From an uncultured Succinivibrio sp. (GTDB lineage Bacteria; Pseudomonadota; Gammaproteobacteria; Enterobacterales; Succinivibrionaceae): a stretch of 64,000 nt of DNA. Positions 57,114-64,000 of the stretch are shown here, one piece after another (position 1 is the stretch's first letter; each line of letters opens with the position of its first letter). The DNA lies in NCBI GenBank assembly GCA_900754255.1, contig CAAECI010000051.1, positions 1-64,000 on the forward strand. The letters are read 5' to 3'. The translations under genes were made by a program, and so were the position numbers. The notes beneath the pieces were generated by a model. That model had not been told where the DNA came from and did no database searches. It saw only the letters and a list, made by a program, of their open reading frames with translations.

Positions 57114-58397
57114 ATGAAGATCCTCGTTATCGGCAACGGCGGTCGCGAACATGCTTTAGCGTGGAAAGCGGCCCAATCCCCATTGGCCGAAAAAGTATTC
57201 GTAGCTCCCGGCAACCCTGGGACCTACCGCGAACCTAAAATGCAAAACGTCGATATTAAGGTAAACGATCTTTCCGGCCTACGCGACTTCGCACTTAATG
57301 AAAAAATTGACCTTACCATCGTGGGTCCGGAGGCTCCGCTGGTCGAGGGTATCACCGATGTTTTTGAAGAGGCTGGCCTAAAGGTTTTTGGTCCGTCTAA
57401 GGCAGGTGCCCAGCTTGAAGGCTCAAAATCATTTACCAAAGATTTTTTAAAGCGTCATCACATTCCTACGGCTGCGTATGAAGTATTTACTGAAACTCAA
57501 AAGGCCTGTGAATACATTAAAAAACGCGGTGCCCCTATAGTTATCAAAGCCGACGGCTTGGCCGCCGGAAAAGGCGTGATTGTGGCAATGACCGAGGAAG
57601 ACGCCTTAAACGCAGTACATGACATGCTCGACAATCACGAATTCGGTGATGCCTCCGCACGAGTTGTGATCGAGGATTTTATGGAGGGAGAAGAAGCATC
57701 CTTCATTGTTATGTCCGATACTGTAAATGCTCTGCCCATGGCAACATCTCAGGATCATAAACGCGTAGGCAACAATGACAGCGGTCCAAATACCGGCGGT
57801 ATGGGAGCTTATTCCCCCGCCCCTGTGGTAACAGCCGATGTTTATGCCAAGGTAATGAACGAAATCATCAACCCTACGTTGCAGGGTATGGCAAAGGACG
57901 GCATTCCTTACCGCGGTTTCTTGTATGCCGGTCTTATGATCGATAAACACGGACAGCCGCGCGTAGTCGAATTTAATTGTCGCTTCGGTGATCCCGAAAC
58001 ACAGCCCATAATGATGCGTATGAAATCAGATCTGGTGGAGCTTTGTCTCAAGGCCTGCGAGGACGGAGGTCTTAAGAATTGTAAAGCCGAATATGACAAG
58101 CGCCCAGCCGTGGGAGTGGTACTTGCCGCTGCGGGTTATCCCGCATCTCCGCGCAAGGGTGATGTCATCTCGGGACTTGATACTACTCACGGAGAAGACG
58201 TCAAGATCTTTGAGGCCGGCACGAAGTTTAAGGACGGGAACATAGTTACCTCTGGCGGTCGTGTATTATGTGCCACTGCCTTGGGTCAGGATATACAGGA
58301 CGCTCGCAATAAAGCATACGAGCTTATAAAGAGCGTCAACTTTGACGGCATGTTCTATCGAAACGACATAGCCTGGCGTGCTATAAACCGCAAATAA
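57114..58397 (+). CDS. purD: Phosphoribosylamine--glycine ligase
   Basis: ATP-grasp enzyme joining glycine to phosphoribosylamine in purine synthesis. 427 residues: MKILVIGNGGREHALAWK, VGPEAPLVEGI, FGPSKAGAQLEGSK, VIKADGLAAGKGV, DHKRVGNNDSGPNTGGMGAYSP and VVEFNCRFGDPETQ. AGGAG precedes the ATG. An unusual large inverted repeat lies just past its stop. Confidence 0.98.
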   Translation: MKILVIGNGGREHALAWKAAQSPLAEKVFVAPGNPGTYREPKMQNVDIKVNDLSGLRDFALNEKIDLTIVGPEAPLVEGITDVFEEAGLKVFGPSKAGAQLEGSKSFTKDFLKRHHIPTAAYEVFTETQKACEYIKKRGAPIVIKADGLAAGKGVIVAMTEEDALNAVHDMLDNHEFGDASARVVIEDFMEGEEASFIVMSDTVNALPMATSQDHKRVGNNDSGPNTGGMGAYSPAPVVTADVYAKVMNEIINPTLQGMAKDGIPYRGFLYAGLMIDKHGQPRVVEFNCRFGDPETQPIMMRMKSDLVELCLKACEDGGLKNCKAEYDKRPAVGVVLAAAGYPASPRKGDVISGLDTTHGEDVKIFEAGTKFKDGNIVTSGGRVLCATALGQDIQDARNKAYELIKSVNFDGMFYRNDIAWRAINRK

Positions 58398-58404
58398 ATC
58401 TTTA

Positions 58405-58458
58405 CTCCGCCTAAAGTAAAAAGCTTTTTACAGGCTGTTTACATATATTTAGGCGGAG
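58405..58458 (+). repeat. Large inverted repeat with inner palindrome after purD
   Basis: Perfect 11-bp arms ctccgcctaaa (58405-58415) and tttaggcggag (58448-58458). The 32-base interior opens with a perfect 16-base palindrome gtaaaaagctttttac (58416-58431), so a stem carrying a second stem can form. No T-run follows. It may act as a 3' stabiliser or a transcription stop. Confidence 0.65.
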
Positions 58459-58505
58459 CTTACAGGACTTCACCTGAAAATCTGCTTTCTTTAATTATTT
58501 TTTAG

Positions 58506-58529
58506 ATCCCCGATCTCGTTGTCGGGGAT
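58506..58529 (+). repeat. Hairpin before the TSUP permease gene
   Basis: Perfect 8-bp stem atccccga / tcggggat (58506-58513, 58522-58529), 8-base loop, followed by aagtttta. Either the purHD terminator (weak T-run) or a leader structure 17 bases ahead of the next ATG. Confidence 0.55.
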
Positions 58530-58545
58530 AAGTTTTATCTGCAAA

Positions 58546-59322
58546 ATGCTAGACGAAATAATTCGACAGTCTTTACTTTTTATCGGTACCTTTGCCGCCA
58601 ACCTCTTTGCTTCAGTTTCCGGAGGCGGTGCCGGTTTCGTACAGTTTCCTTTGCTTATCCTGTTGGGCTTACCTTTCGCATCAGCCTTGGGATCGCATAA
58701 GGTTGCAGTGGTATTTTTGGGAATAGGAGCACTGACAAAACAGCGCCGTATGCACGGGCAATTTATTTTTGACCGTCAGGTGGCCCTTATCATGACGGTT
58801 TTATGTATTCCTGCCGTAATTTCCGGATCGCTCATCATAGTCAAAGTTCCCACGCAACAAGCCGAGATCATCTTGGGCGGCATCACCGTTGCAGCTGGGA
58901 TCTATTCGCTTTTGAAAAAAGGCTTCGGCTCAAAATGCATTGAAACCCGATCGCTTATGCGAACATTGCTCGGAACCCTGTGCATGATCACGGTAGGAAT
59001 GTTTTCCGGATCCTTATCCTCCGGAGCCGGACTTTTTGCCACTCTTACCTTGGTGGGAATTTTCGGACTCGATCTCAAAAGCGCAATTTTGCACACCATG
59101 GTCTTTGTAGCCACAATTTGGAATGCTGTGGGAGCCGTGACCATAGGAATGGTTGCCCCCATTCATTGGCAATGGATCCCGACCATGATCATCGCAACGC
59201 TAATGGGCTCCTACATCGGGACCTCTCTTTTAATTAAAATGCCGGTCAGGGGAGTTAAAGTAATATTCTCGCTGGTAGCCATACTAAGCGGCTTTACCCT
59301 TATTTATACCGCCTTGAGATAA
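58546..59322 (+). CDS. TSUP-family permease (TauE/SafE/YfcA-like)
   Basis: Inner-membrane protein of the sulfite exporter TauE/SafE superfamily, members of which carry sulfur-containing or organic anions; substrate unknown. 258 residues from ATG 58546; a TTG at 58519 lies inside a hairpin and is unlikely. Eight hydrophobic segments, with repeated motifs ASVSGGGAGFVQFPLLILLGLPFASALGSHK-type in the first half and FSGSLSSGAGLFATLTLV in the second, the two-fold repeat of the family. Confidence 0.9.
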   Translation: MLDEIIRQSLLFIGTFAANLFASVSGGGAGFVQFPLLILLGLPFASALGSHKVAVVFLGIGALTKQRRMHGQFIFDRQVALIMTVLCIPAVISGSLIIVKVPTQQAEIILGGITVAAGIYSLLKKGFGSKCIETRSLMRTLLGTLCMITVGMFSGSLSSGAGLFATLTLVGIFGLDLKSAILHTMVFVATIWNAVGAVTIGMVAPIHWQWIPTMIIATLMGSYIGTSLLIKMPVRGVKVIFSLVAILSGFTLIYTALR

Positions 59323-59371
59323 GACTTGGACACATCTTGCTGTACTTTCATGATGAGACGCAGGATCGCCC

Positions 59372-59998
59372 TCACTCTAGGGGAATGCCTATATTGCTCA
59401 CTCCTTCCTTCAAGGACGCTTCCAATACCTGTCTTATGAGTGACAATTGTAACCGCCCCTCATCATGCTTTCCTTTAGAAGCAATAATGGATGCTATGCT
59501 ACGTTGCACCTCATACTCTTCCATCAAAAGAGAACTGTCTTCCGGATCCTCCTGCATACCATCAGTCTCCAAACGTTTATAAACTCCGGTAATACTCATC
59601 ATTGACGCATCCTCGGCAGCATCCTCGTTGGCCCCTGATGCCGCTTCATAAGCAAGCTCCACGGTGCTGACGGCATCATAAGCAAAAAGACCGCCGAAAC
59701 TTTTATCCTTCAAGGTCTCATTCACCAGAAAGCTTATATCCTCAAGGCGTGCTGATACTCCTTTTTGGGAACCATCACCCTGTAAAAAAGAAGACATATA
59801 ATCAAGACATCTTTTAAATATGGGACCCAAATTACCGCGGGAATCATCAAGCTCGGACCACAATTTAAAGTTCGGCCACTGACGCTTGGCAATTGCTAGA
59901 GCAAACAAAGCTTTTTCTTTGTCTGAAAAACAGGTAATGTCGTTTTTGACAGGTGTTTCAGGCTTGTTTCTCAGAGAATAAGGAATGTTTTCATTCAT
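59372..59998 (-). CDS. yjaG: DUF416 family protein YjaG
   Basis: Conserved gammaproteobacterial protein of unknown function, found beside hupA in E. coli. 208 residues from ATG 59998 (a TTG three codons earlier is unlikely). Matching blocks: LFALAIAKRQWPNFKLWSEL (E. coli MACLCERMYPNYAMFCQQ), ... IFKRCLDYM, DAVSTVELAYEAASG, MEEYEVQRSIASII and the end EGVSNIGIPLE (E. coli ESNIGIIFQQ). Compared with E. coli it has a longer N-terminus. The ribosome site is weak. Confidence 0.85.
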   Translation of the reverse strand: MNENIPYSLRNKPETPVKNDITCFSDKEKALFALAIAKRQWPNFKLWSELDDSRGNLGPIFKRCLDYMSSFLQGDGSQKGVSARLEDISFLVNETLKDKSFGGLFAYDAVSTVELAYEAASGANEDAAEDASMMSITGVYKRLETDGMQEDPEDSSLLMEEYEVQRSIASIIASKGKHDEGRLQLSLIRQVLEASLKEGVSNIGIPLE

Positions 59999-60007
59999 AG
60001 TAAGCAA

Positions 60008-60494
60008 CTTTTATTTTTATCTCATAAAACGCACAAGTAGATTTCCAAATAAATAACAGCTCATTGAATGTAAGCTACATCATATATGGGATGATCCTGC
60101 GCCGACACAAAACAATTGATGGCTTTACTCCATCTCATACTTGCTTCAAGATCTTTTCATGTCATAATAAAACATAAGCAACTATTATTATCTATAAAAC
60201 GACGTATCTACCTAAGAATTCTCTAGGTTTTTACAAGTCGTGTTTGTTTCAGCAAATGCCATGTTGCATTTTGAAACAAACAGTGGATCTGGCACGCCTC
60301 TTTACAACGCTAGAAAATACATATTTTTTCGCGCCAGTAGCTGTAACGTTAAATAATTAAAGCTCGCTTTTATATTATTTACGCATTAACCAACAGGCGG
60401 CAATCCGTTTATTACTTTTTGATTTTTAAGCTGTCTTTTTTTGGAGCGTAAAAGGCAGCCGTGTGGATCGTAGCCGACACCGGCTTTTGAGCTC
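60008..60494. other. Intergenic region between divergent yjaG and mepM
   Basis: 487 bases, AT-rich, with no plausible gene. It contains a striking hairpin at 60241-60282, described separately. Promoters for both flanking genes should lie here, but none is convincing by eye. Confidence 0.5.
60241..60282. repeat. 17-bp-stem hairpin in the yjaG-mepM gap
   Basis: Outer arms tgtttgtttca / tgaaacaaaca (11 bp, perfect) and inner arms aaatgc / gcattt (6 bp, perfect), separated only by a 2-base bulge on the left, loop catgtt. No T-run on either side, so not a standard terminator. Could be part of a small RNA or an operator. Confidence 0.65.
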
Positions 60495-62198
60495 ATGAAG
60501 ACATCTGAAGACTTTATATCCTGTGACGTAAGCTACAACGAAAGATGGCATCAGCCCATACCTCGTAAAAATCTTGCCGCCTGTGTAATTACCTTGGCTG
60601 CCTCTGCCGTTCTCGCCGTATTCACTCCTACAACGACCAGTACTTCTTCGCTAACAGCATCGACATTTAATGAAGATGAAGATAGAGCTACGGAAACAGC
60701 GCAAGACTTTAAAGGAAGCTCGCTACAAAAGGATTATTCAGGACTTAATGGAATTCTTCCCGAAACAGCCCCTCTTGCCGATTATTTTGCCAAAAAAAGA
60801 ACTGATCAAGTGTCCGTTCCCTTTACTCAAGGAGATGCTACCGATAACTACGACGATACTCTTCCTGACAGCGCCATCATTGACAGTGACGAGGTTTTGG
60901 ACAATCAGGTCAAGAGCCTTGCTGCCAAGAATGAGGGAAATAAAAACGTCGACGAGCTCAAGTGGTTTGAGGAGGACGTACAAAAGGGAGATACCATTTC
61001 CTCAATTTTTGCCGATCTGAACATTCCTGCTTCCGTTACTATGTCTATTTTGGATAATAAAAAGGTTGCATCTGAAGTCAACAGTCTGCGCCTTGGCGAA
61101 CATATTTCGTTCTTACTTGATGACAAAAGTCGTCTCATGGCTTTTGTAAAGCCTTTAGGAAAGGATAAGCAACTGCGTTTTTATCGCGACAATCCCGAGA
61201 ATAATTCTTTTTCATATGTTATTGAAAAAGCCGGCTCTCATTTAAACGACACTGCCGTCATCCTTTCAGAGCCAATCTCAACGTCAGCAGTGGTAGCCTC
61301 CGAGAACAAAGAAAAAGCAGATGACCAAAAAGCTACTGTAAATAACGTCATTGCCGACAACAATAATAAGGCCGATACTAAGCTCTCTGCCCGAGAAAGT
61401 CGCGGACGTCTTGTATTGGTAAATATAGAACGCGGAGAAAGCTTCTCCACTGCAGCCAACAAAGCAGGGATAAGCTATACGGAAATAAATCAAATACTGC
61501 AGATGTTTAAGGGGCGCATACAGTTTTCCAAAAACATACGTCCGGGCGATTCCATGCGAGTACTTTTTACTGACTCCAAGGGCAAGGGGAAGATCAGTGC
61601 TGTAGAGTTTTCTCTGCGAGGCCGCAAGGTATCATCCTTTTTAAATAAAAAGGACGGCAAATATTACGACGAAAGCGGCGTGAGATCCTCGTCTGCTTCA
61701 TCATTCAGAAGATTCCCCTTCAACATTACCGCTAGAGTAACCTCTCCCTTCAACCCCTCGCGTCGTCATCCTGTCACAGGAGCTGTACGACCGCATAACG
61801 GTACTGATTTCGGTATGCCGGTGGGCACCCCTATCATTGCCCCTTCCGACGGTGTGGTCACAACGGCCTCTTTTACCCGTTCAACTGGTTACTATGTGGT
61901 TATACGCCATCGCGGGGCTTATTCCACGGTATATATGCACCTTTCTAAGATTAACGTAAAGGTAGGCCAAAATGTTAAGAGCGGTAGCATAATTGCACGA
62001 TCCGGAAATACAGGACTTAGCACCGGACCGCACCTGCATTATGAATTGCGCATCAATGGCCGTCCAGTCAACGCAATGAGAGTTAAATTGCAGGGCATGC
62101 AGGATCCGGGAATAGCTTCAGAACGTAAACGTTTTGCTGCGAATGTAAAAAATTACAAACGCGATCTATACAATTCGACTCTAATTGCCAAACGTTAA
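60495..62198 (+). CDS. mepM: M23 murein endopeptidase, MepM-like
   Basis: Cell-envelope hydrolase cleaving peptidoglycan cross-links to allow wall growth. 567 residues: short cytoplasmic N-terminus, one TM or signal anchor (about 29-50), a disordered acidic region, an OapA/LysM-like module (about 155-260, VQKGDTISSIFADLNIP), a second linker module (310-390), and the LytM catalytic domain (about 410-525) with zinc ligands HNGTDFG (H, D) and HLHYEL, plus H in VVIRHRGAYSTVYMHLSK. All catalytic residues are present. E. coli MepM is 440 residues; the difference is in the linker. Confidence 0.93.
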   Translation: MKTSEDFISCDVSYNERWHQPIPRKNLAACVITLAASAVLAVFTPTTTSTSSLTASTFNEDEDRATETAQDFKGSSLQKDYSGLNGILPETAPLADYFAKKRTDQVSVPFTQGDATDNYDDTLPDSAIIDSDEVLDNQVKSLAAKNEGNKNVDELKWFEEDVQKGDTISSIFADLNIPASVTMSILDNKKVASEVNSLRLGEHISFLLDDKSRLMAFVKPLGKDKQLRFYRDNPENNSFSYVIEKAGSHLNDTAVILSEPISTSAVVASENKEKADDQKATVNNVIADNNNKADTKLSARESRGRLVLVNIERGESFSTAANKAGISYTEINQILQMFKGRIQFSKNIRPGDSMRVLFTDSKGKGKISAVEFSLRGRKVSSFLNKKDGKYYDESGVRSSSASSFRRFPFNITARVTSPFNPSRRHPVTGAVRPHNGTDFGMPVGTPIIAPSDGVVTTASFTRSTGYYVVIRHRGAYSTVYMHLSKINVKVGQNVKSGSIIARSGNTGLSTGPHLHYELRINGRPVNAMRVKLQGMQDPGIASERKRFAANVKNYKRDLYNSTLIAKR

Positions 62199-62477
62199 CT
62201 TTTTTCTAAAGAAAAACGCCGTATGCGTCGCAAAACCTGCGTTTATAACCTCATACGATACTTACGCATGGTATTTTGTAATCATCGGTAAAAAATTGTT
62301 AGCCCCAAATGAGTCATAGCAAGCTTTTTGAGATTTTTACCTGCTTGCTAATGCACAAAAGTGCTTAAAAACCGAACGATCCTGATCACGGGATCGCCAA
62401 TTGTAGCTTGCTCTTTGTGCTATGAATACTTGCTCCTTTTTATATGGATAGTATTTTAAACGGATCGGGAGATCTCC

Positions 62478-62957
62478 ATGGACGATGTACAGCTGTGCGG
62501 CTTTAACGCAGTAATGCAAAAGGTTGATCCCTCGTACGAGTGGATCAATGAAATGATTTCGTACAGACGCGAGCTTATGCGACTCTATGAAAAGCTATGT
62601 GAAGATAAACTCAACTGCGATGAAAAGACGCTCGGAGAATTTTGCGACCATCTGATCGACTATGTATCTCACGGACATTTCGATCTCTATCCTAAGATCC
62701 TGGAGCTTGTGGAAAATGCTTCCGGACGCTCGTTGTCCATAGCTCGCCGTGCCATGCCGGCCATAGAGCGTACTTCGGATTATCTTTTACGCTTTAATGA
62801 TATTTACTCTCAGGATGTGGACGCAAAGGTTCTGAAATCACTGCCCGATGATCTTCATAAAATCAGAAAATGCCTGCAAAGTCGCTTCCGCAACGAGGAT
62901 CGCCTGATCATAGGATTGCGACTGGTACATGCTGCCATTGAAACCCCTGCTCTGTGA
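62478..62957 (+). CDS. rsd: Regulator of sigma 70 (Rsd/AlgQ family)
   Basis: Anti-sigma factor binding region 4 of sigma 70, shifting polymerase toward alternative sigma factors; in E. coli it also stimulates SpoT. 159 residues (E. coli 158). The key block LGEFCDHLIDYVSHGHFDLYPKIL matches E. coli LDDFCQSLVDYLSAGHFSIYERIL. GGGAG lies 6 bases ahead of the ATG. In E. coli rsd lies next to nudC-hemE-nfi-yjaG-hupA; here yjaG is 2.5 kb away with mepM in between and the others missing. Confidence 0.92.
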   Translation: MDDVQLCGFNAVMQKVDPSYEWINEMISYRRELMRLYEKLCEDKLNCDEKTLGEFCDHLIDYVSHGHFDLYPKILELVENASGRSLSIARRAMPAIERTSDYLLRFNDIYSQDVDAKVLKSLPDDLHKIRKCLQSRFRNEDRLIIGLRLVHAAIETPAL

Positions 62958-63042
62958 GACTAACGTAACCGCCATACCTAGGAAACGAAGCCAAGCTTAC
63001 ACAAATGACAAAGTATGAGATGTATTAAGATCAAACTATCAA

Positions 63043-64000
63043 TTAAATAAGCGGCAACAGATCGGCAACTCTTTTAACCGTTACTACATCAAGCCCAGGT
63101 ATGCTTTTTGGGGGAGCATTGTCGGCAGGGATCACCGCTCTAACAAAGCCCTGCTTTACAGCCTCATTCAAGCGCTCCTGTCCAGATGGAACCGGTCGCA
63201 CTTCTCCCGTAAGTCCGATTTCACCAAAGGCAATGGTACGTCTGTCCACGTGACGGTTTCTTAGTGACGAAAGCAATGCCATGATCAACGGGAGGTCGGA
63301 GGCAGTTTCCTCTACGCGAATTCCTCCCACCACGTTTACAAAAACATCGTAGTCCCCAAGTTCCACCCCTGCATGACGATGTAAAACAGACAGAAGCATG
63401 GATAAACGATTCTGATCTGTTCCAAGTGATAATCTGCGTGGATTTCCATATTGCGTGATGTCGACCAGAGCCTGCAACTCCACCAACAAAGGGCGCGTCC
63501 CTTCCCATATAACCATAGCCAGAGATCCGGCAGCCACCTCCTGCTGGCGATTTAAGAATATGGCCGATGGGTTTCGAACCTCCCGCATCCCTTGATCGGT
63601 CATAGCAAAAACACCTATCTCATTTACAGCCCCGAAGCGATTTTTATGACAACGCAGTGTTCTGAAACGTTGATCACTACCCACCTCCAAGATGACCGAA
63701 CAGTCCACGCAATGCTCAAGGATCTTAGGGCCGGCCAATGTGCCGTCCTTGGTCACATGACCTACTATGAACACCGCAATTCCGCTTTTTTTTGCAAACT
63801 GTGTCAAAGCCGCAGCTCCCTCACGTACCTGCGATACGGATCCGGGAGCCGATTCCACGCCCTGAACATGGGTCACCTGAATGGAGTCGACAACCAATAC
63901 CTCCGGCTTTTCAGAGACCGCCAACGTGCATATTTTTTCAATTGAGGTCTCAGCGGCAATGCGAACCTGATCCGAAGGCAGGCCCAAACGGCCGGCTCTT
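63043..64000 (-). CDS. radA: DNA repair protein RadA/Sms (N-terminal part outside window)
   Basis: RecA-like ATPase that helps branch migration in recombination. The frame is open to the window edge (codons before 63987 read R-A-G-R-L), so the zinc finger and Walker A are outside. Visible: VLVVDSIQ (Walker B), PGSVSQVREGAAALTQFAKKSG, the RadA signature KNRFG in CHKNRFGAVNEIG, and the C-terminal Lon-protease-like domain (FGEIGLTGEVRPVPSGQERL). In E. coli radA is in the serB-radA-nadR neighbourhood; no link with rsd is known to me. Confidence 0.96.
   Translation of the reverse strand, partial: RAGRLGLPSDQVRIAAETSIEKICTLAVSEKPEVLVVDSIQVTHVQGVESAPGSVSQVREGAAALTQFAKKSGIAVFIVGHVTKDGTLAGPKILEHCVDCSVILEVGSDQRFRTLRCHKNRFGAVNEIGVFAMTDQGMREVRNPSAIFLNRQQEVAAGSLAMVIWEGTRPLLVELQALVDITQYGNPRRLSLGTDQNRLSMLLSVLHRHAGVELGDYDVFVNVVGGIRVEETASDLPLIMALLSSLRNRHVDRRTIAFGEIGLTGEVRPVPSGQERLNEAVKQGFVRAVIPADNAPPKSIPGLDVVTVKRVADLLPLI

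Overview
The window is a chromosomal segment of a Gram-negative gammaproteobacterium. It carries an outer-membrane porin with a C-terminal phenylalanine, LolA, a MepM-type murein hydrolase, MurJ and TatABC. Several gene orders are gammaproteobacterial: mtnN-cobD; frsA-proB-proA; ftsK-lolA-rarA-serS; thrS-infC-rpmI-rplT; and the scattered neighbourhood rsd / yjaG / hupA / purH-purD. Moderate GC, biotin synthesis through BioG rather than BioH, and an AAA-like/PD-(D/E)XK gene common in gut anaerobes suggest, as an inference only, a host-associated fermentative lineage such as Succinivibrionaceae/Aeromonadales. The segment is gene-dense, with no insertion sequence, prophage or CRISPR array seen.

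Layout. 1-3.1 kb: 3' part of a porin, then mtnN-cobD. 3.1-5.7 kb (minus): a Tat-targeted HD-domain protein followed by tatA-tatB-tatC. 5.9-9.7 kb: methionine ABC importer, metNI on minus and metQ divergent on plus, with an M20 amidohydrolase behind metQ. 9.9-12.1 kb (minus): DEAD-box helicase deaD with a long leader. 12.5-17.1 kb: a Dabb protein and four NAD(P)-type oxidoreductases in a row. 17.3-21.1 kb (minus): frsA-proB-proA. 21.2-24.7 kb: ZIP transporter, murJ, uspE. 24.8-27.5 kb (minus): bioF-bioG-bioC. 27.7-31.3 kb: pepD and a MalZ-like GH13 protein that has lost most catalytic residues. 31.3-34.6 kb (minus): thrS-infC-rpmI-rplT, with infC starting at AUU. 34.8-36.9 kb: tRNA-Val(GAC) and an AAA-like/PD-(D/E)XK gene broken by one in-frame TGA.

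37-46.3 kb (minus): ftsK-lolA-rarA-serS-cvpA-purF. 46.7-49.8 kb: trmL, a DedA protein and an alanine/glycine symporter. 50-52.9 kb (minus): HAD phosphatase, an SbmA/YddA-type ABC exporter and a two-TM small protein in one overlapping operon. 53.1-55.1 kb (minus): pgm and hupA. 55.5-59.3 kb: purH-purD and a TSUP permease. 59.4-64 kb: yjaG (minus), mepM, rsd and a 5'-truncated radA (minus).

Most genes are housekeeping. The observations I would follow first are the MalZ-like pseudoenzyme, the HD-protein/tatABC unit, the TGA-interrupted gene beside tRNA-Val, the altered DNA-reading helix of FtsK gamma, and a marked excess of the hexamer GGGATC, seen as GGG being used for glycine almost only before ATC.
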